From assembly GCA_963678675.1 (NCBI GenBank), contig OY783200.1, forward strand, positions 18,654,603 to 18,718,602: a DNA stretch of 64,000 nt, in the 5' to 3' direction. This document shows positions 12,696-25,284 of this stretch, piece by piece. Made by a program: the position numbers and the translations under genes. Within the stretch, counting starts at the first letter, position 1. Each line of letters begins with the position of its first letter. Under the pieces are notes generated by a model, which was given only the letters and a program-made list of their open reading frames with translations, was not told the origin of the DNA and made no database searches. The stretch is from Xiphydria camelus (Eukaryota > Arthropoda > Insecta > Hymenoptera > Xiphydriidae).

Positions 12696-12756
12696 TGTTC
12701 CGTCTTACTATAGATGGAATGCGACATATCGGTTCGTACCGTTTAATAATACCTAA

Positions 12757-13038
12757 CACGATCATAAATACTTCGCGAACCTTAAGGTGGGGCCAGATAT
12801 GTGGCATTCGGCGAGTACCGGGCGGCTGCTCGGATATATGAAAAAGATGAATCTCCAAACGAGGGAAAATTGCACACTATATATAGAACGACAGTTGTGG
12901 AATAGGCCTACTGGGGAAACCACAATAAAAAAAAACGCGCCGTTTACACTACCTCATGGTGGTGCGGAAACGGGTACAATTGATTATGAAAACAATGAAT
13001 CATTAATTAGCAAAGTTGAGAGTGAAAAGTGTACGTGA
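12757..13038 (+). other. Unidentified open stretch after the ZMAT2 copy
   Basis: The same frame as the ZMAT2 start reopens after the stop at 12754-12756 and stays open for 93 codons to a TGA at 13036-13038. The first ATG is at about 12799. The composition is protein-like and not simple sequence, but I recognise no family. It may be 3' untranslated sequence of the retrotransposed transcript or chance. The other two forward frames are closed. Confidence 0.25.
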
Positions 13039-14540
13039 ATGCAATTTTAAGAAAAGCGCTCCAGTTTACTTAACAATAATTCTGAAATTATTTGTTTGAG
13101 AAAAAAAAGTTTTGACACTCTCGCTGCTACGGGGTATTTCGAACTTTTACCTCCGTGAGCCAAAACTGTTTTTTGTAATATTTTCACAAAAAATATCTAC
13201 TGCGAACCTATAATATTTAAATTTCACTTTTTTGAAAAAATAGTGACAAAAAGTCTTGTAGTAATTATTATTTGTAACCTTTGTGTAGTAAATCTACATA
13301 TCTGCAGTCTAGTTGAACGAAAAACAATAAAATTTTTAATTTTTTCGTGTTAATTAATGTTTTAATTATAAACCCTCTGATTCTGTAGATAATACATGTG
13401 GGAGGCCAAAAACGAAACTTGGGTTTTATAGTGTCAGACCAACAGTGGCCGATCGCCCATGTAACTGGCTGGTGTATCGCTAGCGATACATGTTCGCATA
13501 TACAGGGTGTATCGCTAGAGATACACGCGGCAGCGAGAATGTTAATGTACAGAACTGCATCCCTGCCTTACATACAATTATTTAATAGTAGCTATGGTTA
13601 CTAAATCAATACCAAGATATAATGTAAAAGTGGTACCTTTAACTAGAACAATTTTTACCCAGCAACACACATAGGTTAATTTCACCCTCGCCTTTTCTCT
13701 CAGTGCATGCTTAATAACGTGTTATATAGAGTCCAACCCAGTGCATCCCTAGAAGTGATTTTCTCACTATGGCCCTGTAAATGGAGCGTGTCCAATGAGA
13801 ATTAGCTTTCCTCGATATATCAAATAGACAGTTCCGAAAATTTCCAAAGACCTGCATAAAAGCCATTATCCTTGCGTCGTCCGACTGCAGTTACCGCGAT
13901 ATTACCTCGTCGAGTGCGCTCGGTCTTGGAATTTTAGAAAATCCTGGAGGGGCAGGTCCCGTCGTTAAAGGACGACCATCGCTCGCTCGTAAAGAGTCGT
14001 GCCGGTTTAACGACTGCCGCGCCGAAGAACGATGCGTTTATTCGACGGGATACGTACGTATACGTGCACGTCGCCGCGCAATGTCGCGTAAGATATCACA
14101 TCGACGAGAGGGGGGAGTAGAATGGCGCAAGGAGGATAAAGGTACGGGATATACAATGCCGCCATGTGGTACCGAGTTACAACTTCTCTAGCGACCATTA
14201 GCGGTGCTCGCATTGTGCGCGTGGAGACAATGCGGACACATCGCGGTATTAATATCTAAAACCAATATCGCGCGTATCGCAACTCTGGTCAGTATAGCGA
14301 GGATTAGTACTTGTCGGACGGTTTATAGACCACAATGGTTCCTCGCGTCAAAGCGAAGACAAGAGGCTTCCAACTTGGCGTCAAGAACGTGCCGGGAATG
14401 TCGATGCTCTCTTGAGTTTGGAGTCGATTAACTGTAATTACGGGAGTTCGGAATTATTTTGATAACGTTCTAGATTTTATTTGTACCTACTAAAAAGTGA
14501 TGATATTTCTTCAATCGGAGATTTAGATCGAATTAATTAT
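13039..14540. other. Intergenic DNA with a small palindrome cluster
   Basis: At 13475-13530 the palindromes TGTATCGCTAGCGATACA and GTGTATCGCTAGAGATACAC flank a TACAGGGTGT motif, suggesting a mobile-element end. 13880-14440 is GC-rich, with overlapping open frames on both strands and no domain. No RNA gene is seen. Confidence 0.4.
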
Positions 14541-15600
14541 ATTGCTCCTCAACCAGCGACACTTATTGCTGTACTATAAAATTTGTAACATTGCTAAACG
14601 TAAGAGAAACATACTATTGCTAAGTACTGCAACAATATATTGTTCTAAGATATCGAAGCAATATATGATTGTTGAGTGCTGGAACGAAGAGATTTGACTT
14701 ACTTGCTCTCAATTATTGTAACATATTATTGAAGCAATATAGTATTGGTAAGTATAGCAACGATTAATTATTGCCAGGTTTTTGAGCAATACGTAATTAC
14801 CTATTAACATTGATTTACAGAAAAATGTCGTTAATACTTTCAGCGATATTTGTTGAGACGAGTTAATTACGAAATATGAAAGTCACTTTGACATTTTTTA
14901 AATGGAACGCGCTATTTTTATTCTTACTAAAATTATAGATCTTGTCGGGACTAATAAAAATGGTATAAAGTGTAATGCGCATCTGTTCAACCGTTTGCGA
15001 GACATTGTTGTTACTTTTATAATATTTCTTATCCAAATGTATATTGGAGTTTTTAATTTAATTTAAAGTATGTAATTAAATTGCTATAATATATGAGCAA
15101 TGTTTCATTGATAGATCGACGATAATATTTTTGTTCGGGTATTACAGAATAGCTGTAACGTTTCATACCAATAACATATTCTTTCATACAGCAATATTAT
15201 AGTGTTTCGATAACAATCATTATTGCTGCTGGTACAATAACAGTTTGCAATATTTTTATTGTTTGGCTAACGATAAATTCTTGTTCGGGAATTGGAGTAT
15301 ATAACAATATCAATTTAGCAATAATAGGTATATTTTTTCATATAGCAACGTATTAGTGCTGCAATGGCAATCACAATTGCTGCTAGTACAATAAATATTT
15401 CTGCAATATTTTTATTGTTTCGCCAACGATAATTTCTTGTTCTAGTAATAGAGTATAGCAATAATGTGGTTTAGCAATAATATATTTCTTTATATTGCAA
15501 TATATTAGTGCTCTGAAAGCAATCACAATTGCTACTAGTGTAATAATATTTCTGCAATATTTCTCTTGCTAGTTCGACGATACTTTTTTTCCGTGTAGGG
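14540..15600. repeat. Tandem repeat region of about 155-bp units rich in AGCAATAAT
   Basis: Three diverged units (about 15117-15275, 15276-15430 and 15431-15590) share the order AACGATAATTTCTTGTTC, GAGTATAGCAATA, TATATTTTTTCATATAGCAA, AGTGCTGCAATGGCAATCA, AATTGCTGCTAGTACAATAA, TTTCTGCAATATTTTTATTG. Looser AGCAATAT repeats extend upstream to 14540. A segment at 14866-15030 is a diverged copy of the arm of the foldback at 15805-16260. Non-coding. Confidence 0.65.
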
Positions 15601-15804
15601 GAGAAATAGCTTCCAAGCTTACTCCTGCCTTTACGTAATTTGCGAATATTGCAGGGGATTACTATTAGGATATTCCACTCGGGATAGTAATCTGGTTTAT
15701 TTCTATTACTTGCCATTTCTGGAACAAGCCTTTCAAATAAAAGTTGTTTGATTTCGAGAAGGACTTATGATACATATAATAAATTTTGGATAACCTGTGT
15801 TGTT

Positions 15805-16260
15805 TACGAGGTATGAAAGTCATCTCCATTTGTTCACGCGATACTTAATATTTTTATTTTTATAAATGTTACAGAGCTTATCGAAACTAATAAGAAATAT
15901 ATAAGAGGAAATACCGATCCATTGAACGGTTTGTGAGATATTTCCACAGGAAGTACAACAGTAAAGGCCAAAGCACATCTAGGCGAAGCGAAGCGACGCG
16001 AAGCGAAGCGACGCGCCGCGAAGCGCGGCTGTGCAACGCACACTTGGGCGCTACGCGTAACTAAATTCCCACTCACAGCACCTAGCGAAATTTACTTACT
16101 TGTACTTTGAGCGGAAACATCTTACAAACGGTTCAACGAATTGGTATCTTGTATATTTGTATTAGTCTCGATAAACTCCATAATTTTTATGAGGACGGAA
16201 ATATTAAGTTTAATGAAAAAAGTGAGGTAACTTTCATACTTCGTAAATAAAACATGTTAG
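15805..16260. mobile_element. Foldback element with a GCGAAGCGAC-rich loop
   Basis: The left arm (about 15805-15965) and right arm (about 16085-16260) are diverged inverted copies: TTACGAGGTATGAAAGTCAT against its complement near 16220, and GAACGGTTTGTGAGATATTTCC against its complement near 16120. The loop (15981-16030) is built from GCGAAGCGAAGCGAC units. A single arm-like copy lies at 14866-15030. Confidence 0.6.
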
Positions 16261-17810
16261 TAAGAATTTGTTGCATGCATTATATGTCCTCCTCGACACT
16301 AAACAACTTTTGTTCGAAATATCTGTTTGTAAAATTATAAGTAAGAGAAGTAAACGGGATTACTATCCTGATTGTGAGTGGAGCACCCGTAGGATGAATG
16401 GAAATGGTTGTTATAGGGTTAAAGGATGTGTAATAAAAATGTAGTAGTATCAAGGTACCAGTGGATAAGTAATTATTGAGTAAATAAATATTCTGAATTT
16501 TATTATACATTCGTTTGAAGAATATTTCTTGATACCTCCATTTCTTGGACTTTTATTCATTCACTGATGCCTCTTCGTCTATCAAAAAACTCGGTCGAGT
16601 CTCGTGCCGAGTACTAAAAGCGCCTACTGCATGTGACTACTTTTATTCCGCGTCTAAGTTCCTATATATTTACTTATGGTAGGTACTCACTACAATACAA
16701 GAGAGTGATGATCCACGTAGATCGAATTGGACGAATTTAGGTACTCACCTGTAACAAGAGAATTAGAAAATACGTTATAGAGACTTTTTCAGTATTATCT
16801 ATGCATAAAGAAATAAAAAATTCATAATGTCATATTTTTCTTATAAAACATAAGTATATAAAAAATTAAGTTCGCGAGAATGTCAATGTCACCTCTAATC
16901 AGAAATTATGGGAACTGAGTTGGTTGTCTTGATAACGGCAACACAATAAAATCAATTACATTTTGCCCGTAATTTTTTAATGAACATATGGTTTTCCTCT
17001 GGGTCAGAGGTTTGAGAACACGCCGTATATTCAATTTATAGTAACAATATTTCATACAAAGACGGAAACATTTAATTAAACAACTATTCCGAAATCTGTT
17101 GTCCATGTTCAGAAAGTTTTAGAAATACTTATTTCAGTAAAAATAAATGCTACAGTAGTAACGTGTTCGGCTAGAGGGCATGTCTGCCATAGTCTTACTG
17201 CAATCTGTTAGAAGTGACGCTACTTAAAACAGCTCCGTCTCCTTCGTGTTTTAGAGCTTATAAGCTAATTATTACGTATTTTCATTGTGTAATATTTCAA
17301 TTAGTAATAATTTGTAAAACGTTAGCTACTTTGTCTTATGTTTAGTAAAATAATGTAATGATCTATGACTGCTCCCACAGTTTTCGTACTTCGCCGTAGT
17401 TTTCGATCACGTTTCTAACTATAAATATTTCGGGTTAAAAATACTTTCTAGTATTCAGAATAGTGGTTATTTTAGTGGAAAGTATATCACCAACAAGTTT
17501 TTGAAAATAAATAGAAAGCAGAAGGAGAAAAGCAGTTCAGGAAGAATGCTAGGCTCTAAAAAATGAGAATTAAAAAAGAGAAAGACGAGAAGAAAAAGAC
17601 AAGAGAAAATTAAGAGGAAAAGTAACAAGGAAGGTTCTAAAAGTTTAAGAATTTTAAACAAAGGCAACCGTTATAGGTTAATTATTTAAACTGTTTACAT
17701 AATTATTATTTGTTACTTGCATAGATTATATAATACATTATTATTCGAATATTAATCAATAAGTCTGTTTCATTTTGTATGTATGTATTAGAATTCCTGA
17801 TCGAAAACTG
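16261..17810. other. AT-rich intergenic DNA
   Basis: No domain-bearing frame is present. 17500-17650 is purine-rich and gives a hydrophobic frame on the minus strand only because of its composition. A short GGTACTCAC repeat occurs at about 16681 and 16741. Confidence 0.4.
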
Positions 17811-18068
17811 CACTGAAAAAAAGAGTGCCTTCGATAACTAGTCTTCTGGCTGCTGAAGCGGTAATGTAGCCTCAAGTGACTAGAGCGCCATCCTAGGATG
17901 ACTAGGAGCGTGACTAGGATGCATCAACTAGAAAACTCCGAGAAAGGGGCACGGTATCGCTGTTGTAGCGATACGTATTATGCATATGGAGATGCTTAAT
18001 GATGTAGTAGCGAAATGTTCTTAGCTATACTTTGGTCTGCTACGAAATTGGTACTTTTTTTCAGTGTG
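17811..18068. mobile_element. Short MITE with CACTGAAAAAAAG ends
   Basis: It begins CACTGAAAAAAAGAGTGCC and ends GGTACTTTTTTTCAGTGTG, inverted copies with few mismatches, giving about 258 bp. A GATCGAAAACT word occurs on both sides (17799 and 18080). The interior contains a GTATCGCTGTTGTAGCGATAC palindrome and no frame. Ends of the same style occur at 40.5 and 54.4 kb. Confidence 0.6.
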
Positions 18069-18588
18069 GTTTCATGCATGATCGAAAACTATCCCCATGC
18101 ATGATTGGGTGATCGAAAACTTCCCCCTCTCGTATTTTTTCATAAATGCGTAATTAATTATTTAATTTATGAGACTTCCATATATTTGTTTGTGCCAAGT
18201 TCAACTTTCATAATCAATTTATCAATTACAAAATAAAAAGTTTTTGATTTATTAATTTATTATACTTATATAAAGTAAAAAGAATGCCGTGGAAATGGAA
18301 AACTGGGTCCGTGACGGTACAAATACCTGCATCTTTTGTGTTTTGCCGAATAGAGTTTTCCCACCGGCAATTCCCATCTCTCGCGCGACTAACTTCGCAC
18401 GCGTGGCTCCCCGCTAGAGGAGGTGCGATTTATTAGGTAAAATCAGGAGGGAACTTCTAATCTACCCATTTGCCTGTAAGCTACGTTATGGTACATATAT
18501 GTATAATCATCTCTAAGCGCCACCCCACCCCCTTCCGTTTCTCTCTTCCTTCCCCGTATATCTATCTCTACCTCTCTCTTGATTCTCG

Positions 18589-18589
<1 letters not shown>
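18069..18589. other. Intergenic DNA, GC-rich from 18300
   Basis: Nothing beyond composition change is seen. GATCGAAAACT repeats lie at the left edge and a pyrimidine-rich run leads into the TC microsatellite. Confidence 0.35.

Positions 18590-18643
<54 letters not shown>
18590..18643. repeat. (TC)n microsatellite
   Basis: An uninterrupted CT dinucleotide run of about 54 bases, inside a longer pyrimidine-rich tract (18530-18660). It produces a meaningless Leu-Ser frame. Confidence 0.95.
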
Positions 18644-18646
<3 letters not shown>

Positions 18647-18954
18647 GTTTTCTCTCTCCTCGTATAGCTGCGGTAGCGCCGCCGGGTCACAGGAGGCAGT
18701 TGACTAACTTTGACTCGAATAACTGCTCTCCACGTGGAAGCTTCGAACTATAATACATATGTACGTCTTCCACGCCCTGCAGCGGAACGCGTCTCTTTCT
18801 ATATTAGGTAATACCTCCCGGAATCTGTCCTCATTGCAAATTTTTTCTTCATACATTAGGAAAAGAGCGGTGTGTTAAATTGGCAAAATTATACATAGCG
18901 TTATGCTTTCTCGACAATTCAAATCCGATGACTTATTGACATAACGAAATAACG

Positions 18955-19024
18955 GCAATATACATAGGTTGTGGAAGTAGTTTTTTTTGAATATGTAAAC
19001 TTATTTTATTGCCATTATTTCGTC
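18955..19024. repeat. Small palindrome
   Basis: CGAAATAACGGCAATA (about 18943-18962) is mirrored by ATTGCCATTATTTCG (about 19010-19024). It could be a small foldback remnant. Function unknown. Confidence 0.4.
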
Positions 19025-19075
19025 AGAGGTAAATAATAACTTCTATTATATCAATTAGTTAATTAAAAAAAAATG

Positions 19076-19727
19076 TACAGGGTGAGGCCACTGAAACAGC
19101 ACGATTTAAAAAATTGCAAAAAATAGAGATTTAAAAAAGTTGTTTTATTTTAGCATAAAGCAGGTCTATATTAGTGGAAATTTACTTTACATGAAAAATA
19201 ATCATATTTTGAAGATGGTATCAGACAGATGACGTCCTTGTTTTTCCACACATCGCTCGACAAAAGCGTATGCAATTATTGTAATCTTGAGGTTTTAGGG
19301 CTTGCACTATCTGCATCTTGTATGGACGGTAGTGGAGATCGATCTTCAGAATCCTTCTTAATGTTCGATTGCTGATACCAAATTCTACGCTGTGCTGTCT
19401 CGCTGATTTTCGTGGGCTTCTTCCTAAAGCTTCACGCACACGATCAATATTCTCCGGGGTATTGCTTGTTTTTACATTACCACTTTTTTTCTTTGTTGTG
19501 CTAGCAGTAGCTTCAAAGTTCCTAACCCAAAGTACTAACAAAACTATCCGAGTTTTTGTAATAAGCCTTTACAGCAAACGGCGCGTTTACTCACTGGACC
19601 AACGTTCCATGACTACTGACATTTTCACCTGTCTAGATGACAAAGGTCCAGTCCCCCACTCTCGTGACCCCCCACCAAGCCCTCCAACCCGAACTGAAAT
19701 CGTACCGTTTCACTGCCTAACCCTGTA
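19076..19727 (-). mobile_element. Internally deleted Tc1/mariner-like element
   Basis: The ends are inverted copies starting TACAGGGT and continuing AGGC..TGAAAC.G.ACGATTT for about 31 bp with few mismatches. The minus strand (19541-19221) keeps an N-terminal helix-turn-helix portion of a transposase: TPENIDRVREALGRSPRKSA, then a FGISNRTLRRIL recognition-helix-like segment and a LHYRPYKMQ block, as in insect Tc1/mariner relatives with this HTH type. The catalytic DDE half is absent and the frame ends just after a RIL..ALKPQDY segment. It is therefore a non-autonomous remnant of about 652 bp. Confidence 0.8.
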
Positions 19728-20870
19728 TTAGCGGAATAGATGTAGATACTTTATTGCATTAAAAAGAAAGTTCTCTCAACATATATAATCTCGATAAGAC
19801 AGTGACAATATGATATTAACGAATATCCTTTGTTAATTGAATTGTACTCGAATTGTTTATATTTAGATCGATAAAGAAATTCGGTTGACCAATTCAATTC
19901 TGTATTCCTCCAATCGAATTTTTTTCTCGGTGTACATTCCGACCTTTCACGAGGTCGCGAATTCTGTCTCGCGAATAACTTCGATGCCAGTCTTCGGGGA
20001 ATCCAGCTGAAAAATTCAAGATTCCCATTCCAGAAAAAAAGCACGCAAGCCGGGTCCGTCGTAGCGGACGGCATTCGAGATGCCCTTGGGTGCTTAAGGA
20101 GGGCTTCGAGCTAAGTCCTCGGCGCGGTTCCTGCAGCACCCGGTGCAGTCCTCTCGGCATGCGAAACGTCAGTGGCGCTCGGGGAATGTGCAAAAAAAAA
20201 AGAAAGTAGAAACTGTGCGGAATATACCCCGGAAACGGGAGGAATACCCCCCCCCCCCTCCCTCCACCCCGCCTCCCCGACTCGAAGCACTTCTGAGGAA
20301 CACGCTCTTTCCCAGAGCGATCGTAGAAACCTATCTTCCATCCCGTACGCGTTCGTCGCCCATAAAACCAGCTGCACCGTTCCGGAATATAACCCATCAC
20401 TCGGATAGCACCTACGTTCAGCAGTAACCGCTCTTACTTCCTCGCATTTCTCTTCCTCTCTATCACTCCCCCGCCCCTCTTGCCAACGGCTCAACCAGTC
20501 GCCACACTTCATTCTCCATCCACCATACTTCAACCCGTCCCCTCCCTGCCACCGCCCTCTTCGCGGTAATAACTTTTCTTCTCCTGAGGAGGACCCGATC
20601 CTATTGAGAGGCTCGACAGCCTGGACCGTCATCTCGCGACTTTATACCGGATCAAGGGATAGCGAAAGATATCTCTGCGCAATGTGTGAAAAAGAATGGA
20701 TTCCAGTTCTTCATATTTATGATACGTGCTTTCAGTGGTAGTATAGTTATGCTGTTAAGAATAGTAAAGCAGAATGTAAAAAGAAATTGTATTTTTATTG
20801 TGTAATTGGATATTGTTCCGACAAACGTTGGTCGGAATTTAGAAGCATCGATATCATTTCCTAGCAATCA
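19728..20870. other. GC-rich region without a supportable gene
   Basis: From 19980 to 20640 the DNA is GC-rich with a C-homopolymer at about 20248-20260. Frames of 94-173 codons overlap on both strands and are proline-, arginine- and glycine-rich without domains, so I treat them as compositional. It could include an unrecognised non-coding first exon. Confidence 0.4.
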
Positions 20871-20879
20871 GTATTAGCG

Positions 20880-21830
20880 CGACCAAGGGTTAATTCCGAT
20901 GGCAAGGCGGACGGTACATTCCGCGAATCGTAACTATTTCTTCACTAATAGTCCGTTAATGGTATCCTTCGACCTAAGCACACGCATCCAGGTATACCGT
21001 TAATTACCGGGCCTTTCCGGATCCTTGAACCTTGATGCATTCTGAAAAGGGATTATCCTTGAGCCACACATTAGCTTATTTCCTCTAACGAAACTTAGTA
21101 TGTCAGGGGAGATTCCAAGTACAGGACGCACCTGCACTTCTTCGGAAACTTCTTCGCCCCTTTCGGAACGCTAAGAGGTTGTACCCTCCTCGCCAGGGGA
21201 GTCAATCACCTTCCTAGCCAATCAGGGCGCATCCATCAACCCCCACTAGTTACAGCGTCACTCTTAACCAACCAATCAGAGCGTACCACATCACCCATGC
21301 TATCCCCACTAGCTATTAGTTGCAATGTACATAAATCGCTACCTAATGTATCTTTTTTAATGTGCAAATGTGCCCCAGTCAGCATAAGTGATCAGTGCCT
21401 CAGTCTGCCAGTCTATCCAGCGCATTCAGGTTGTAAGTCCTTCAACTTATCATTCAATTCACCTATGTGTATATCCGTTATACTTAAGTGACAAGTCAGT
21501 TAACTTGCCAACCGAGGCATCCAGTGTAGTGTATCGCATACAGTGCATTCGGAACAGTTAATTGTAAACCACGGTTAATCTGCAACGTTACTGTATCTTT
21601 TTAATTCAAATATATATTAATCATCATATAGTGAGTGCAGTGTCGAATCGTTCAATTAACCACCCGATTTAACTCCTTCTCACCACTCATTCGAAATCAA
21701 TCACCGTGGAACCTCGAAATCCGCCTTGCGGTGTTTGGCCAGTAGCCGTGTCACAAACGAGTGTCTGTGGGATTTACGACCCCGCGGAGATCTACCAACG
21801 ATCACACGACTCCCAAACAGATATCAAGCT
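20880..21830 (+). repeat. LTR-like long dispersed repeat, copy 3
   Basis: It shares with the 9.9-12.0 kb copies the CCAATCAGGGCGCAT, AACCCCCACTAGTTAC and CACCCATGCTATCCCCACTA blocks, a TATA-like TACATAAA at 21328-21335 and a CAGTGCCTCAGTC block. Downstream sequence to 21830 ends with a TGTCACAAACGAGTGTCTGT block. CCAAT plus TATA organisation fits a retroelement terminal repeat or leader. No coding part of such an element is seen nearby. Confidence 0.5.
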
Positions 21831-22256
21831 TTTATCTAACACATATGTGATTAATAATTATGAAAGTTAATATACTCCCTTTTGTGAAATTTACATTAAA
21901 TATTTGTTGCACTTTGTATACAGTTATATTAAATTGTGTGTAATTTTTTTAACGGAGAATATTAGTTTTCATAATCACGTATTGGATAAAAGCTGTACAT
22001 ACTTTATATTAAATAACTTTAATAAATTTTTTTATAGTGTATGTGTATCATAAAAATAACGTATTATATTTATTTAATATCATTAGTAGCTTCAAATGAA
22101 GTTACTTGAATACTTTGGGGTAACTCGAATACTAAATATACTTGCATTCGAAGTGCTTTTTTATATTTAACAATTCTATGTTATTGTTATTCTAGAATTA
22201 CTCTGCCTTATTATTACGTTTTCTTTTCTAATAGTATCACAGTAAATCACTAAATT
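21831..22256. other. AT-rich spacer
   Basis: AT-rich DNA between the LTR-like repeat and the nested palindrome. Nothing recognisable. Confidence 0.4.
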
Positions 22257-22669
22257 GGGTATTGAAATCTGACTTCAGTTTATGTTTCGGGCTGGTCTAC
22301 CATTAACAAAACTGATTTTGGTTTGGTTTTTGCTGCTCAGTTAAGCGTTTTTTTTTCAATTTTGTAGTTTTAGGAAATATGAAGAGAAAACGGTCATTAT
22401 TAAATTTAAAAACAATGTTTTTTTTCACAAAATAGTTGTGGTGGGGGTTTTTAGGTATGAGGAATTTTATTTTTGCTAAAAATATCCGCCAGATGGCGCT
22501 ACAGATAAGTTTCCTATAAACTTTACGTATTTTCTATGAAAGATCATGCTTGTTTTATATATTTTCATACATTTTCTTACTATTTCTGTTTTATTTGCTC
22601 CTTTTTTTTGCAAATAATAAAAATTAAAAAAAAAGAAAAAATATTTTTAAAAGTGTTTATTATTTATTC

Positions 22670-23547
22670 TTAGTCGCTGTCGCTACTATAAATTACAGAG
22701 CGGTTTTCTTCTTCTTCGCCTTCAGCAGCCTCCGCTTCTATTTCACTCTCCTCGTCTTATTGTTAGTCCGTCAGATAGTGACAGATTCTGGTGCCCCATT
22801 TTCGCATACAAGCCTCAAAGAGGGTTGAAAAGTACTTCGATTTTGAGTAAAATGAAGGGAAATTTACGAATGGTCCCTGGGGATAACATATGCAAAATTA
22901 AATTTTTCTTAACAAAAAAATAAAAGGTATCTCGCCCATTTTTTCACGCAAGCCTTGTTCACTAAATGATTAATTAATAAAACCTGGCTTCGGAAAACCA
23001 AAGGCTTGAGTGTTGCAGGTGGCTAAAGGATTGAAATAAGGGCGTAATCTTGTAAGGAAAAATCGAGATTCTGACCGATTTTCCCACACAAGCCTTTGAT
23101 TTCCGAAGCCAGGTTTTATTAATTAATCATTTAGTGAACAAGGCTGGCGTGAAAAAATGGGCAAGACGTACCTTTTATTTTTTTATTAAGAAAAATCGAA
23201 TTTTTCATATGTTATCCCCAGGGACCATTCGTAAATTTCCCTTCATTCTACTCAAAATCGAAGTACTTTTCAACCCTCTTTGAGGCTTGTATGCGAAAAT
23301 GGGGCACCAGAATCTGTCATTATCTCACGGTCTATCTGTATCATATGCGTCAGCATCACGTCTGAAAGTCCTGCATAGATTGGCGATCATAGAATTTAAT
23401 TTCTTTCCTTGATAACGTGCTAAAAAATGTATGAAATATAAAAAAAAAGACAAAATTTATTACATTAATGTTATAAACCGTAAAAGCATTCTTTACCTTC
23501 AAAAGGCATGCACACTTGGTGAAATCTCTCACCCTGTTCATCACTTT
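22670..23547 (-). pseudogene. Transposon-borne spliced reading frame, split by an inserted palindrome
   Basis: Read on the minus strand, about 23547-23497 encodes a segment containing DEQGERFHQ and then meets a GTAAAG donor. A 77-nt AT-rich intron (23496-23420) ends in a T-tract and AG. The next exon (23419-23331) continues RYQGKKLNSMIANLCRTF. The combination E-Q-G-E-R-F-H-Q followed by R-Y-Q-G is a motif pair I associate with uncharacterised, often transposon-linked insect proteins. After the inserted palindrome, 22767-22670 resumes as an acidic tail (EAAEGEEEENRSV, then YSSDSD and a stop). The N-terminal part is missing. Function unknown; this is a broken C-terminal fragment. Confidence 0.55.
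22768..23330. mobile_element. Palindromic MITE nested inside the foldback element
   Basis: It starts CCGTCAGATAGTGACAGATT and ends with the near-complement AATCTGTCATTATCTCACGG. Arms of about 245 bp (22768-23013 and 23087-23330) are almost identical inverted copies around a loop of about 75 bp. It interrupts the reading frame carried by the outer element, so it arrived later. Confidence 0.8.
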
Positions 23548-23938
23548 CTGGTTTCGATATTCAAAATTTTATACTTTAAAAATGAGTAAATGAAACAAAT
23601 AATGAGAAAATGATATTAAAATATATAAAACAAACATGATCTTTCATAGAAAATACGTAAAGTTTATAGGAAATTTATCTGTAGCACCCTCTGGCGGATG
23701 TTTTTAGCAAATATAAATATTGGAAATGAATTCCTCGTACCTAAAAACCCCCACCACAACTATTTTGTGAAAAAAAACATTTTTTTTAAATTTAATAATG
23801 ACCGTTTTCCCTTCATATTCCCTAAAAACTACAAAATTGAAAAAAAATGCTTAACTGAGCAGCAACAACCAAACCAAAATCAGTTTTGTTAATGGTAAAC
23901 CAGCCCGGAACATAAACTGAAGTCAGATTTTAATACCC

Positions 23939-24340
<402 letters not shown>

Positions 24341-25280
24341 TTCAAGGATTCTAATATATGTTTTCTCGTTAGTAACGTGAAATCTAAACATCTTTTCTAC
24401 GGCAACTGAGATGTAATTTCTTCTACATGTAGTTTTTTCTGGATGCAATTACCCAACTAATTAGAGCACGAGAGAGCTTGACGATCGCGTATAGAATTTA
24501 ATACCGCTTTGAAGTGGTTCCGAGGCGGACGTCTGCAACGCCATAACCCGTTTCAGGGTTTCCCATATATTCTCGCCTCTCTAAACATAATTAACAATCA
24601 TCCAGGATCCGTCAAACAGCCCACAAATTAGTGGACACAGCAACGTAGAATCTCAGGACTTCTGGCCTATAACATGTCCCGTTCCATACGAATACGTCGG
24701 TTTCTCCGTTCCAGGATGATATACACCGTGCAAGTCCGTATGTGGAAGGGTACGCGTATGTCAGTACGGACATGAAGTTTACACGGACCTTAGTCGTTCT
24801 AACGCGTCACCCTCCGCTGCTCGCTACTCCGGAGGGATTCAAAGAGCTGATCAACGGAGGGACACGCGTAGTTTAGAGATGGTAATTTGCTTTGAAAGAT
24901 GGCTGGGACATGCGAGGTGACGAGGATCTTTAATCAGACATTATATCGTTGCAGACATTTAATTAAGACCCCTTATGATGCTCAGTACAGAGGTGAATTG
25001 TTTCTAGTCCGACTCTATTCCGTTGAGGAAGGATTCGAATTTGTATGATTCTCCTTCAACAATGATAAAATAATGCAAAAGACTATTTTTACCCCGAGCA
25101 GAATATGTCACTATTTTATTTATAGGCAGAGAAGATGAGCTAGTCATGTGTGAAAGTGTGGTGTAAAGGTATAAGGTTTAGGGTGTTCTGAGATTTATGG
25201 TGCTTTTATACCGCATCTTCGCTGTTGCATGGGATTTTAGTACCGGATCTGATAGGTACATCTCAATACGAGCACTTTGT
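24341..25280. other. Intergenic DNA
   Basis: Mixed composition, moderately GC-rich at 24460-24860. No domain-bearing frame, RNA gene or repeat ends are seen. Confidence 0.4.
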
Positions 25281-25284
25281 TCTT

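Larger units (their letters stand above)
22257..23938. mobile_element. Foldback transposon remnant with about 340-bp inverted arms
   Basis: It starts GGGTATTGAAATCTGACTTC and ends with the near-complement GAAGTCAGATTTTAATACCC. Inverted arms run 22257-22600 and 23580-23938 with few mismatches, including CGCCAGATGGCGCTACAGAT near 22489. Between the arms lie pieces of a spliced minus-strand reading frame and a second, separate palindromic element (22768-23330). No target duplication is obvious. Confidence 0.85.

Noticed and set aside
18470..18667. Frame ending in a Leu-Ser run
   Set aside because: Created by the (TC)n microsatellite.
19894..20632. Minus-strand frames of 168 and 173 codons
   Set aside because: Glycine/arginine-rich products of a GC-rich patch including a poly-C run, with equally long frames on the plus strand. 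No domain.
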